Assembly: GCA_947683625.1 (NCBI GenBank)
Contig: CANTUR010000044.1
Coordinates: 2,232,001 to 2,296,000 of the forward strand
DNA: 64,000 nt
Origin: Mallotus nudiflorus
Taxonomy: Eukaryota; Streptophyta; Magnoliopsida; Malpighiales; Euphorbiaceae
Direction of reading: 5' to 3'
Every line of letters begins with the position of its first letter. The first letter of the stretch is position 1. The position numbers and the translations under genes are program-made. The notes beneath the pieces are model-generated. The model ran no database searches. It was not told where the DNA came from and saw only the letters and a program-made list of their open reading frames with translations. Below are positions 22,463 through 34,964 of this stretch, piece by piece.

Positions 22463-23154
22463 TAATATGAACGCTAAAAGGGATCAATAATGCCTGAATA
22501 TGAAGAATTCAAGCTAATAAGCTTAATTTCCTATTTTGAAATAATTAGCTTGATTAGATGAATTTTGATTTATTTTTATATTCTAGAGTCAATAAGGAAG
22601 ATTCAAGAAGATTCTCGAAGATATGAGAAGATTCAAGAATATTCCAAGTCAAAGTCAATAAGTGAAAGTCAAAGTCAAATAGTCAACAAGTCAAAGTCAA
22701 GGTCAATGGTCAACATATGACATGGCATGCTTCAATGCTTAGTTGTCATTTTGCTTAGTTGTCATGAATTGTAATGAGTTGTTAATTTTGACTTTTCAAA
22801 GATGAGTTGTCATTAGTTGTCATTAATTGTCCTATTTTGAAGGAAATCTCCTTAATTAAGGATTTTCCTATATAGGTATCTTTAGGAATAAGGAATAAAA
22901 CCTTTTTCTTCTAGGATTAAGTTATTTACATGCCTATATAAGGACTAACCCTTTTGACTTTGACTTTGACTTATTGATTTTGACTTGGAATATTCTTGAA
23001 TCTTCTTATATCTTCTAGAATCTTCTTGAATCTTCCTTATTGACTCCAGAATAGAAAAATAAATCAAAATTCATCTAATCAAGCTAATTAATTTCCAAAT
23101 AGGAAATTAAGCTTATTAGCTTGAATTCTTCATATTCAGGCATTGTTGATCCCT
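22463..23154. mobile_element. F2 LTR pieces arranged head to head (inverted repeat)
   Basis: 22463-22952 is the 5' part of an F2 LTR in plus-strand sense, from TAATATGAACGC through the TTGAC cluster (as GTCAA, 22646-22714) to the TATA region. 22953-23154 is the 5' part of the same LTR family in the opposite sense, ending at TTGTTGATCCCTT. The two ~200 bp ends are inverted copies separated by about 290 bp. The right end abuts the truncated CRM-like LTR. No target duplication is visible. Confidence 0.8.
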
Positions 23155-23593
23155 TAATAACCACTACCCATGCACACACTACTAAAATAAACTCACACAC
23201 ATAGGATTGCTTTTACTCTTAAATGGCCTTAATAACCACTACCCACATTAATAGCCATTACTTGGTATTAATTACCCCATAATTTATATATAGTGGCTCT
23301 TAATAACCACTACCCATATTAATAGCCATTACTTGGTATTAATTACCCCCATTAACTTGTATATGGTGGCTACATGTAACCCTAATTGTTATTAACACAA
23401 AAACAAGTTAAATATTATTCCTTGGACCTCCATGGATGCCTTATTGGGATGAAATTCTTGGGCTTTCCAAATGTCCCTAATTAAACCCAATATGGCTTCT
23501 TGAAGCTTCTTGGATTTGGACCTTGTAATTGGGCCTTCTTGTACTAGTAATGGATCTTGGATCTCTTTAGGCTTTGAACTGGGATTCACATCA
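23155..23593 (-). mobile_element. Truncated 3' LTR of element 2
   Basis: The U3 half of the LTR is present from TGATGTGAATCC (at 23593 on the minus strand). A misplaced TAATAACCACTACCC lies at the F2 junction and is followed at once by ATGCACACAC, so the end was rearranged. The LTR region downstream of the TATA box is absent. Confidence 0.85.
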
Positions 23594-24740
23594 TTCCCCC
23601 TTTCTTCAAAAGGATTTGTCCTCAAATTAACTCCATCATCTTTATCACCTACATCAAATAAAGACAAGTCACTAACATTGAAAGTAGCACTAACATTGCC
23701 ATACTCACTTGGAAGTTCTAGCTTGTAGGCATTGTTGTTGATGCATTGAAGCACTTTAAAAGGACCATCTCCTCTTGGCATAAGCTTTGATTTCCTTTGG
23801 TTAGGAAATATTTCCTTCCTCAAGTGCACCCACACCCAATCTCCGGGCTAAAAAATGACTTGCTTCCTCCCTTTGTTGTGTTGCTTTTCATATTAGAGTG
23901 TCTTCTTCTCAATGTTTGCACGCACCTTCTCACGCAAAGTCTTGATGAACTCAGCTTTTTGTTTCCCCTCTAGATTAGCTTTGTCTAATGGTAATGGTAG
24001 CAAATCTAATGAAGTCAACAGGTTGAATCCATACACAACTTCAAATGGTAAGCAATTTGTTGAACCATACATACTCCTATTGTAAGCAAATTCCACATGT
24101 GGCAAACATTCTTCCTAATTCTTCAAATTTCTTTGGATGATAGCCCTCAAAAGTGTTGAAAGTGTCCTATTGACCACCTCCATTTGTCCATCCATTTGTG
24201 GATGACAAGTTATAGAATAAAAAAGCTTTGTCCCCATCTTTCCCCAAAGAGTCTTCCAAAAGTGACTTAGGAATTTGACATCCCTATCACTCACAATGGT
24301 CCATGGCACTCCATGTAGCCTTACAATCTCCTTGAAGAATAGATTGGAAATATGGGTTGCATCATCCGTCTTGTGACATAGAATGAAATGTGCCATTTTG
24401 CTCAACCTGTCCACAATAACAAAAATGGAATCTCTCCCTCCCTTAGACCTAGGTAATCCTAAAACAAAATCCATAGAAATGTCTACCCAAGGTTCGTTTG
24501 GTATGGTAAGAGGTGTATACAAACCATGAGGCATTGCTTTGGATTTGGCTTGTTTGCAAGTAATGCATTTCTCATAAATTCTCTCAACATCCCTTTTCAT
24601 GTGTGGCTAAAAGAAATGGTCACCTAACACATCTAAAGTTTTCTTAATCCTAAAATGCCCCATTAAACCTCCGCTATGTGCCTCTCTCACAAGTAACTCT
24701 CTCAAAGAACTTTGTGGCACACAAAATTTATTTTCCCAAA
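23392..24740 (-). pseudogene. Integrase and LTR-encoded Pol tail of element 2
   Basis: The zinc-binding N-terminus is cut by a stop at 24607-24609 (tryptophan position). The frame 24115-24600 (161 codons) holds an intact Asp, Asp, Glu core: SMDF, SDRD and MEVVNR. Stops follow at 24115-24117 and 23893-23895. The frame 23392-23835 (147 codons) begins at WVHLRKE, carries the small-barrel C-terminal segment GDGPFKVLQ and NVSATFNVSDLS, encodes EERGN over the polypurine tract (residues 77-81), and continues 66 residues into the LTR to its own stop. It is the best-preserved example here of Pol reading into the LTR. Confidence 0.88.
23594..23607 (-). promoter_or_regulatory. Polypurine tract of element 2
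   Basis: On the minus strand this reads GAAGAAAGGGGGAA directly before the LTR, identical to elements 1, 3 and 4. Confidence 0.85.
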
Positions 24741-26379
24741 AAAGAAAACCATCAAACTTATTTAATTTATCAAAACCCCCTTTCTCACATGCCCCATAAA
24801 CATTAGCAAAATCAAGATCATTAGAATAAAGATCTTTGATGTATTCAATCCTAATAATTTTGCATCAAGTTTAGAGATCAAGGCATAACTTCTTGACAAT
24901 GCATCAGCCACCACATTTTCTTTCCCTTGCTTGTACTTAATGATGTATGAAAAGGATTCAATGAATTCCACCCATTTTGCATGTCTCTTTTTGAGCTTTC
25001 CTTGTCCTTTGAGATACTTCAAGGACTCATGGTTAGTGTGAATTATGAATTCTTTGTAACCAAGGTAATGCTGCCATGTCTTTAGAACCCTTAACAATGC
25101 GTAGAACTCCTTGTCATATGTAGGGTAGTTTAAACTTGCTCCACTTAGCTTTTTGCTAAAGAATGCTATGGGCTTGCCTTCTTGCATCAAAACTCCTCCA
25201 ATACCTATACCACTTGCATCACACTCAATCTCAAAAGGTTTAGTAAATTTTGGCAAAGATAATAAGGGTACAGAACCTAATTTGTCTTTTAGCAAATTAA
25301 AAGCCTCATCTTGTTCAATTCCCCACTTAAAACCAACATTCTTTTTAATGCATTCAGTTAGAGGTGTAGCTATGGTAGAAAAGTTTTTAATGAACCTTCT
25401 ATAAAAGTTAGCTAAACCATGAAAGCTTCTTGCATCACTTACACTTGTGGGTGTTGGCCATTCTCTAATTACTTTCACCTTTTCTTGATCAACATAAATG
25501 CCCTTATCATTGACAATATATCCAAGAAAAGTAATTTCATTAGTGAAAAAATAGCATTTCTTTATATTAGCATACAACTTCTCTTCTCTAAGCACATCAA
25601 AAACACAAGTCAAATGTTATACATGCTCATCTAAATTTTGACTATAAACCAAGATATCATCAAAATAGACAACAACAAATTTGCCTATAAATTCTCTTAA
25701 AACATGATTCATCAATCTCATGAAAGCGCTTGGTGCATTAGTTAAAAGGCATTACTAACCACTCATATAAACCATGTTTAATTTTAAAAGTTGTTTTCCA
25801 TTCATCACCTTCTCTCATTCTAATTTGATGATAACCAGATTTCAAATCAATTTTTGAAAACAAATATGAACCATGCAGTTCATCTAACATGTCATCTTGC
25901 CTAGGAATGGGATGTCTATACTTCACCGTGATTTTGTTGATGGCACGACAATCAACACACATCCTCCAAGTTCCATCTTTCTTAGGCACTAACAAGACGG
26001 GTACGGCACATGGACTCATGCTTTCATGAACATAAACCTTCTCCATAAGCTCACTCACTTGCTTTTGGATTTCCTTGGTCTCCTTCATATTACATCTATA
26101 TGTTGGTCTATTTGGAATGCTTGCTCCGGGTATGAAATCAATTTGGTGCTCAATGCCTCTTTTAGGTGGCAAACCATTTGGAATTTCTTTTAGAAATAAA
26201 TCTTCATAAACCTGCAAAAGATCAACAACAACACTAGGAAAACCATTAGTTATTTCATTAGAAATATGTAAAATCTCCTTGCATATAAGTACAAGCATGT
26301 GTTGCCTCAAAAGCATATCTTCCTTCACATCACTCATTTTTGCATAAACACTCATTTTTCTTTCATTTGAACCTTGTTT
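24741..26379 (-). pseudogene. Reverse transcriptase-RNase H region of element 2
   Basis: The frame 25738-26355 covers the N-terminal half of reverse transcriptase, including LVPKKDGTWRMCVDCRAIN and the KIDLKSGYHQI motif A. A five-base loss near 25743, in the segment after VMPF, shifts the frame. The YFDD site at 25656-25667 is intact in another frame. The frame 24762-25613 (283 codons) carries the connection and RNase H domains with CDASG and KEFYAL, but the third acidic site reads HTNHES instead of HTDHES, an Asp-to-Asn change. It then runs out of frame near 24860. Confidence 0.9.
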
Positions 26380-28138
26380 TCTCTCACCATGTGTTTCCCA
26401 TTATGGTCAAGAGAATTGGAATTATAGGTTCACTCATCTCACATTTTTCTTTACTCTCAAAGGTTTCCCTTCCCAAAGAATTTCCCAATGAAGAACCCAT
26501 TTCTTCATATTGTTGCTTAATGCGCATTTGGTCTTCAAAAATCTATTTTAGAGTTAATGGTCCAAGGTTAAACCTTTTTCCATCCATAGTCAAAGTATAC
26601 ATATTTTTTAATCCATAATGATTAGCCCTTCTATCATATTGCCAAGGTCTCCCCAACAACATATGTTCGGCCAACATTGGTCACACATCACACAACACCT
26701 CATCCTTATATCTACCAATTTGAAAAGAAACTAGAACTTACTTATTTACCTTTACAACTCCACTTTCATTAAGCCACTGCAACTTGTATGGTTTTGGGTG
26801 CTTGGTAGTAAGCAACTTCAATTTCTCCACTAGCAAAGTGCTTGCTACATTAGTACAACTTCCACTATCCACAATCATGTTGCACAACTTGTTAGAAATC
26901 AAACAATGAGTATGAAACAAATTTTCCCTTTGCTCCCTATGGACATCATGTTTATTTTGCAAACTCAATATTCTTTGAACAACAAGATTGTCTCCCTTAG
27001 CACATTCAATATCACTACAATCTTCTAAAGAAGGGATATCATCATCACTATCCCCCTCACTCTCAGACTCAATGCCACCATCCCTTAGAATCATAGCTTT
27101 CTTATTTGGACATTCCCTAGAAATGTGCCCATGACCCAAACACTTAAAACATTTTATTCCCCTAGTTTGGGCTAGTTGATTCTCACCCTTTCCCTTATTA
27201 CCCAAGTCAATTTTAGGTTTAGTTTCTTCCACTTTTGACTTATTAAAAGGTTTATCACCCTTTTTCCCCCAAGAGGTTTTTCAAAAAAAAGAAGAACCCA
27301 CATTTGGTTTAGAATCATACCTCCTTCCTTTGAATTGCCTTTCCACTTTCATGGCCAAATTCACCATATCTTCAATCTCCATATAATGTTGCAAATCAAC
27401 AACATCAGCAATGTTTTTGTTTAGCCCTCTTAAGAACCTTGCCATGGTAGCTTCACGATCTTCTGCTACATTTGCTCTAATCATAGCCTTCTCCATTTCT
27501 TTGTGATACTCCTCCACACTCATGGATCCTTGAATTAGAGTTTGTAACCTTTGATGAAGCTCTCTATAGTAGTGGCTTAGAACAAACCTCTTTCTCATGA
27601 TTTGCTTCATTTCCCTCCAAGACTCCACGGGTCTTTCTTCATATCTACGTCTTTCCTTGCAAAATTGATCCCACCAAATAATTGCATAATCACTAAACTC
27701 AACAGTGGCAAGTTTTACCTTTTTCTCCTCCGAATAATTGTGACATTCGAAGATGAGTTCCACTTTCCTCTCCCATTCAAGGTACATATATGGATCATTT
27801 CTTCCTTGGAATGAAGGAATCCTCATTTTGATGCTTCCAAGGTTGCGATCAATATCATCATTAGGACATCCTCTCCTCGCTTGTCTCATAGGATTGATTT
27901 ATTGTCCCACCAAGGTGACTTGATCATCATCCAAATCATCCTCTCCTTTATAGTCCTCTTGGTCAATTGGTGGATGTCTCCTTTGTCTAGGCTCTCCTTG
28001 TAATTGGTTAAGGATGCCATCATGCCTCTCCAATTTCTCATTGACTCCCGCCATCATGTTAAACATTCTTTCGAATTGTTGTTGCATAGCTTGAATCATA
28101 TGATCAATTGTAGAAGAACAACTTGTGTCTTTTGACAT
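26380..28138 (-). pseudogene. gag-protease region of element 2
   Basis: This copy keeps the best gag start: ATG at 28138 opens MSKDTSCSSTIDHMIQAM with a likely amphipathic helix, as in Gag N-termini. A CAA-to-TAA stop ends it at 27899. The frame 27281-27889 (202 codons) covers the capsid region with AIIWWDQFCKE. A frameshift in a run of A bases near 27285 separates it from 26738-27232, which has the CCHC knuckle (CFKCLGHGHISREC), the acidic segment and the protease Asp-Ser-Gly (IVDSGSC). Further stops and frame losses follow to 26380. Confidence 0.9.
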
Positions 28139-28613
28139 GATTGTAAAACATAAAATTTTAACAAAAGAAAATACAAAGAAACCATCTCACAACACTCCCT
28201 CATGTGTTTAACTCAAAATTGATGTATACCACTCGTGTTTACACTCAATTTTGGCCTTTTTTCTCTAATGATCTCACACTCTTGCCTTTTACCTCTCAAA
28301 TTTGCCTTTTGATTTCTTAGATGAACTAACTTTATCAATCAAACAAAATTCAAGAATGTAGTAATCAATGAAAAAAATAATAATAAGGTAGGCTAACAAT
28401 AAAATAATAAGGTAGGCTTAAAGAAATGAACAATTTGTAACAAATAGGCTAATAGAAATGAAAAAACAAAGATAGATCATCAAAGAACACAAAGAGACAA
28501 AATTATAAAGATAGATCTCAATGGAATATGAAGAGTCAATTTTATTTTTTTAATGTAAACTCAGATCTAACACAAGAATATCAAAGATAACATATTTTTT
28601 TTATGGACGAATT

Positions 28614-28653
<40 letters not shown>

Positions 28654-28772
28654 GAATTGAAAGGTATCACAAAAATCTCAAAGATAACAACTTTTTTTTT
28701 TATATTTGCAAACAAAATCTTGAGATAAGAAGAATAAAGATAAAAAAAATAATAAGAACAATAGATAACAAG
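28139..28772 (-). other. Leader of element 2, primer site deleted
   Basis: This aligns with the leaders of elements 1 and 3 but joins LTR sequence directly at about 28772, so the primer binding site and the LTR end are lost. It includes a TA microsatellite. No gene is seen. Confidence 0.75.
28619..28649. repeat. (TA)n microsatellite
   Basis: About fifteen TA units lie in the element 2 leader, where elements 1 and 3 have only short TATATA tracts. It expanded after the copies separated. Confidence 0.95.
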
Positions 28773-29303
28773 AACAAAATTCCTCATAATAAAACTCAAA
28801 CAAAGTTATAATTCATATATCAAATTCAATCATGCTCCAAAAGAAAGAAAAAGGACTTGTTTATATAGGGTACAAGTCCATGCACACACTACTAAAATAG
28901 ACTCACACACATAGGATTACTTTTACTCTTAAATGGCCTTAATAACCACTACCCATATTAATAGCCATTACTTGGTATTAATTAACCCATTAATTTGTAT
29001 ATGGTGGCTCTTAATAACTACTGCCCACATTAATAGTCATTACTTGGTATTAATTACCCCATTAACTTATATATGGTGGCTACATGTAACCCTAATTGTT
29101 ATTAACATAAAAACAAGTTAAATATTTTTCCTTGTGCCTCCATGGATGCCTTATTGGGTTGAAATTCTTGGGCTTTCCAAATGTCCCTAATTAAACCCAA
29201 TATGGCTTCTTGAAGCTTCTTGGATTTGGACCTTATGATTAGGCCTTCTTGTATTATTAATGGATCATGGATCTCTTTAGGCTTTGAACTTGGATTCACA
29301 TCA
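28773..29303 (-). mobile_element. Truncated 5' LTR of element 2
   Basis: The LTR is complete from its 5' terminus (29303 on the minus strand) past the TATA box to ATTTTGTT, where about 310 bp of its 3' end is missing. A few bases of ACAA or AACA microhomology lie at the join. The Pol tail it encodes is mostly open. Confidence 0.88.
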
Positions 29304-29921
29304 CATGTTCCAGCATTTAAAACTCGTAAATCTACTTGATTAAAATGAATGCAAAATTTGTGCACATTTGCACATGTTTGAACGGAAAATGTGAACTCGT
29401 GCAAATTTGCACTCTAAAGGTTTTAGCCAAGATATCCAATGTTCCAATCATATATTCACAAAACTAATAATATATTCTAGCTTTTTAAACTCATAAATAT
29501 AAATGAGGTTGTTAAATGCACAATTTGTGAGCATTTGTGCTATTTGAACTCAAAATGTTAACTCATGCAAAATTTATGCACAAATTGTTTAAAACATGTA
29601 ATCCAATGTTCCAACTACATGTTTTTAATCCTAAAGACATATTCCAGCATTTAAAACTCATAAATCAAGTTGATTTAATTGAATGCACAATTTGTGCACC
29701 TTTATGCATGTTTGAATGCAAAACGTGAACTCGTGCAAATTTGTGTGCAAATGGTTTTAGATAAGATATCCAATGTTCCAATTACATATTCACAACACTA
29801 ATCATATATTCTAGCTTTTTCAACTCATAAATATAAATGAGATTGTTCAATGCACATTTGCACCTATTTGAACGCAAAATGCTATCTCGTGCAAAATTTA
29901 TGCACAAATGGTTTAAAACAT
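29304..29921 (-). repeat. Satellite array, reverse orientation, block 2a
   Basis: The same A-B satellite is now on the minus strand, recognised by AAGATATCCAATGTTCC and TAAATGAGATTGTTGAATG. It starts in an A monomer at the element 2 LTR end. Confidence 0.92.
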
Positions 29922-30760
29922 TGATGGGAATTGTAGGTTTCATCAATTAATTCCCCAATAGCAAGAATACTATGATAATTTGAATTAGAAGAAAAGTAGA
30001 AATTACCAATTTAATCCACAAATTCGGATCGTTCAAAGATTGAAGTAAGAAGATAGATGATACTTAACCCCTTTACCAACAAGGATAAAGATACTAAGAT
30101 AGACTTTCAATTTCCTCTTATGCCACAAACAAGAAAGTTTTATAAATAACAAGAAAATAAAGATTTAGATTTTGACACCACAAGCTAGAATAATGCTTGA
30201 TAAGTCACACAGTTCATGCAAGAAATTAAAGACAAAATTCCTCACAATAAAACTCAAACAAAGTTATAATTCATATATCAAATTCAATCATGCTCCAAAA
30301 GAAAGAAAAAGGACTTATTTATATAGAGTACAAGTCCATGCACACACTACTAAAATAGACTCACAACATAGGATTACTTTTACTCTTAAATGGCCTTAAT
30401 AACCACTACCCACATTAATAGCCATTACTTGGTATTAATTACCCCATTAACTTGTATATGGTGGCTCTTAATAACCACTTCCCACATTAATAGCCATTAC
30501 TTGGTATTAATTACCCCATTAACTTGTATATGGTGGCTACATGTAACCCTAATTATTATTAACACAAAAATAAGTTAAATATTATTCCTTGGACCTCCAT
30601 GGATGCCTTATTGGGATGAAATTCTTGGGCTTTCCAAATGTCCCTAATTAAACCCAATATGGCTTCTTGAAGCTTCTTGGATTTGGACCTTGTGATTGGG
30701 CCTTCTTGTACTATTAATGGATCTTAGATCTCTTTAGGCTTTGAACTTGGATTCACATCA
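29922..30760 (-). mobile_element. Solo LTR of the CRM-like family
   Basis: This 839 bp LTR on the minus strand has perfect AACAT target duplications at 29917-29921 and 30761-30765. The Pol tail has the same early CAA-to-TAA stop as the solo LTR at 9361. Confidence 0.95.
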
Positions 30761-33700
30761 AACATGTAATCCAATGTTCTAGCTACATATTTTCAATTCT
30801 AAAGACATATTCCAGCATTTAAAACTCATAAATCTAGTTGATTTAATTGAATGCACAATTTGTACACATTTGTGCATGTTTGAACGCAAAATGTGAACTC
30901 GTACAAATTTTTGTGCAAATGGTTTTAAACAAGATATCCAATGTTCCAATGACATATTCATAACACTTATCACATATTCTACCTTTTTAAACTCATAAAT
31001 GTAAATGAGATTGTTGAATGCACAATTTTTGCAAATTTGCGCCTGTTTGAATGCAAAATGTTAACTTGTGCAAAATTTATACACAAATTGTTTAAAACAT
31101 GTAATCCAATGTTCCAGCTACATATTTTCAATTCTAAATACATATTCCATCATTTAAACTCATAAATCTACTTGATTTAATTGAATGCACAATTTGTTCA
31201 CATTTGCGCATATTTGAACGCAAAACGTCAACTCGTGAAAATTTATGCGCAAATGGTTTTAGACAAGATAACCAATGTTCCAATCATATATTCAAAAAAC
31301 TAATAATATATTCTAGCTTTTTAAACTCATAAATATAAATGAGATTTTTTAATGCACAATTTTTGTAAATTTGCGCCTGTTTGAACATAAAATGTTACCT
31401 CCTGTAAAATTTCTGCACAAATTGTTTAAAACATTTAATCCAATGTTCCAGCTACATATTTTCAATTATAAAGACATATTCCATCATTTAAAACTGATAT
31501 ATCTACTTGATTTAATTGAATTCACTATTTGTGCACATTTGCGAATGTTTGAATGCAAAACATGAACTCGTGCAAATTTGTGTGCAATTGGTTTTAGAGA
31601 AGATACCCAATGTTCCAATCATATATTTACAACACAAATCATATATTCTAGATTTTTAAACTCATTATTATAAATGAGATTGTTGAATGCATAGTTTTTG
31701 CAAATTTGCGCCTGTTTGAACACAAAATGTTAACTCATGCAAAATTTATGTTCAAATTGTTTAAAACATGTAATCCAATGTTCTAGCTACATATTTTCAA
31801 TTCTAAAGACATATTCCAGCATTTAAAACTCATATATCTACTTGATTTAATTGAATGCACTATTTGTGCACATTTGCGCTTATTTGAACGCAAAATGTGA
31901 ACTTGTGCAAATTTGTGCACAAATGGTTTTAGATAAGATATCCAATGTTCCACTCACATATTCAAAACACTAATAATATATTCTACCTTTTTAAACTTAT
32001 AAATATAAATGAGATTGTTGAATGCATAATTTTTGCACATTTGCTCTTGTTTGAACTCAAAATGTTAACTCGTACAAAATTTATGCGTAAATTATTTAAA
32101 ACATGTAATCCAATGTTCCAACTACATATTTTTAGTCCTAAGGACATATACCAGCATTTAAAACTCATAAATCTAGTTGATTTATTTTAATGCACAATTT
32201 GTGCACATTGCGCATGTTTGAATCCAAAATGTGAACTAGTGCAAATATGTGCGCAAATGTTTTTAGATAAGATCTCCAATGTTCCAATCACATATTCATA
32301 ACACTAATCATATATTCTAGCTTTTTAGACTCATAAACATAAATGAGATTGTTAAATGCATAATTTTTTCACATTTGTGCCTGTTTGAACACAAAAAGCC
32401 AACTCGTGCAGATTTATGCACAAATTATATAAAACATTCAATCCAATATTCCAACTACATATTTTCAATCCCAAAGTCCTATTCCAGCATTTTAAAATCG
32501 TAAATCTACTTGATTTAATTGAATGCACAATTTGTGCACATTTGCGCAAGTTAGAACGTAAAACATGAACTCATGCAAATTTGTGCGCAAATGGTTTAAG
32601 ACAAGATATCCATTGTTTGTATCTCATATTCAAAACAATAATCATATATTCTAGATTTTTAAACTTATAAATATAAATGAGATTATTAAATGCATAATTT
32701 TTGCACATTGGCGCCTGTTTGAACGCAAAATGCCATCTCGTGCAAAATTTATGCCCAAATTGTTTAAAACATATAATCCAATGTTCCAAATACATATTCT
32801 AAATCCTAAAGACATATATTCCATCATTTAGAACCCGTAAATCTAGTTGATTTAATTGAATGCACAATTTGTGCACATTTGCGCATGTTTGAACGCAAAA
32901 TGTGAACTCATGCAAATTTATGCGCATATGATTTTAGAAAAGGTATCCAATGTTCCAATCAAATATTCAAAACATTAATCATACATTCTAGCTTTTTAAA
33001 GTTATAAATATAAATGAGATTATTGAATGCAAATTTTTGCACAGTTGTGCTTGTTTGAACGCAAAATGCTCTCTCGTACAAAATTTATGCACAAATTGTT
33101 TAAAAATGTAAGCCAATGTTTCAAAACCATATTTTCAATCCTAAACACATATCTTCCATCATTTAAAATTCATAAATCTAGTTGATTTAATTGAATGCAC
33201 AATTTTTGCACATTTGCACATGTTTAAAAGCAAAACGTGAAGTCATGCAAATTTGTGTGCAAATGGCTTTAGACAAGATATCCAATGTTCCAATAAAATA
33301 TTCACAACTCTAATCACATAATCTATCTTATTGAACTCATAAATATAAATTAGATTGTTGAATGCACAATTTGTGCAGATTTTCGCCTACTTGAACCCAA
33401 AAAGTTAACTCATGCAAATTTATGCAGAAATTATATAAAACATGTAATCCAATGTTCCAAATACATATTTTCAATCCCAAAGACATATTCCAATAGTTAA
33501 AACTCATAAATCTACTTGATTTAAGTGAATGCAAAATTTGTGCACATTTGCACATGTTCGAACGGAAAACGTGAACTCGTGCAAATATGTGTGCAAATGG
33601 TTTTAGACAAGATATCCATTGTTCCAATCATATATTCACAACACTAATCATATATTCTATCTTTTTAAACTCATAAATATAAATGATGTTGTTGAATGCA

Positions 33701-34964
33701 CAATTTGTGCGCATTTACGCCTCTTTGAACTCAAAATGTTAACTCATGGAAAATTTATGCACAATTTGTTTAAAACATGTAATCCAATGTTCCAACTACA
33801 TATTTTCAATCCTAAAGACATATTCCAGCATTTAAAACTCATAAATCAAGTTGATTTAATTGAATGCACAATTTGTACACCTTTGCGCATGTTTGAACGC
33901 AAAACATGAACTTGTGCAAATTTGTGTGCAAATGGTTTTAAAAAAGATATCCAATGTTCCAATCACATATTCATAGCACTAATCATATATTGAAGCATTT
34001 TAAACTCATAAATATAAATGAGAATTTTGAATGCACAATTTTTGCACATTTGCGCCTGTTTGAACGTAAAATGTTAACACGTGCAAAATTTTTGCACAAA
34101 TAGTTTAAAACATGTAATCCAATGTTCCAGCTACATATTTTCAATTCTAAAGACATATTCCAGCATTTAAAACTCATAAATCTACTTTATTTAATTGAAT
34201 GCACGATTTGTGCACATTTGCGCATGTTTGAACACAAAAAGTGATCTCGTGAAAATTTATGAGCAATTGTTTTTAGAGAAGATATCCAATGTTCCAATCA
34301 CATATTCACAACTCTAATAACATATTCTAGCTTTTTAAACTCATAAATATAAATGAGATTGTTGAATGCATAATTTTTACAAATTTGCGCCTGTTTGAAT
34401 GTAAAATGTTAACTCATGCAAAATTTATGCACATTTTGTTCAAAACATGTAATGCAATGTTCCAGCTACATATTTCCAATTATAAAGAAATATTCTAGCA
34501 TTTAAAACTCATAAATCTACTTGATTTAATTGAATGTATAATTTATGCGCATTTGCGAATGTTTGAACGCAAAACGTGAACTCGTGCAAATTTGTGCTCA
34601 AATGGTTTTAGACAAGATATCCAAAGTTCCAATGACATATTCAAAATTCTAATCATATATTCTAGCTTTTTAAACTTATAAATATAAATGACATTGTTGA
34701 ATGCACAATTTGTTCACATTTGCGCCTGTTTGAACGTAAAAAGTTAACTCATGCAATTTTATGCACAAATTGTATAAAACATGTAATCAAATGTTCCAAC
34801 TACATATTCTGAATCCTAAAGACAAATTCCATCATTTAAAACTCATAAATCTACTTGATTTAATTGAATGCACAATTTGTGCACATTTGTGAATGTTTGA
34901 ACACAAAACATGAACTCGTGCAAATTTGTGCGCAAATGGTTTTAGAGAAGATATCCAGCATTCT
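30761..34964 (-). repeat. Satellite array, reverse orientation, block 2b
   Basis: About 25 monomers of the satellite on the minus strand. The array stops in the A segment GATATCCAGCATTCT at the element 3 LTR. Confidence 0.92.

Larger units (their letters stand above)
23155..29303 (-). mobile_element. CRM-like Ty3/gypsy retrotransposon, element 2 (both LTRs truncated)
   Basis: On the minus strand the order is partial 5' LTR (28773-29303), leader, gag, protease, reverse transcriptase, RNase H, integrase, polypurine tract and partial 3' LTR (23155-23593). The inner part of the 5' LTR and the primer site are deleted. The outer half of the 3' LTR is missing. Satellite on its left is forward and on its right is reverse. 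Confidence 0.92.

Noticed and set aside
22463..23154. A DNA transposon (MITE) with inverted repeats
   Set aside because: The arms match the F2 LTR found elsewhere with TTGAC cluster and LTR terminus, so they are LTR pieces and not transposon ends.
28933..29121. Frames reading TTHINSHYLVLITPLTCIWW in several LTRs
   Set aside because: They are translations of the ~70 bp LTR subrepeats on the antisense strand.
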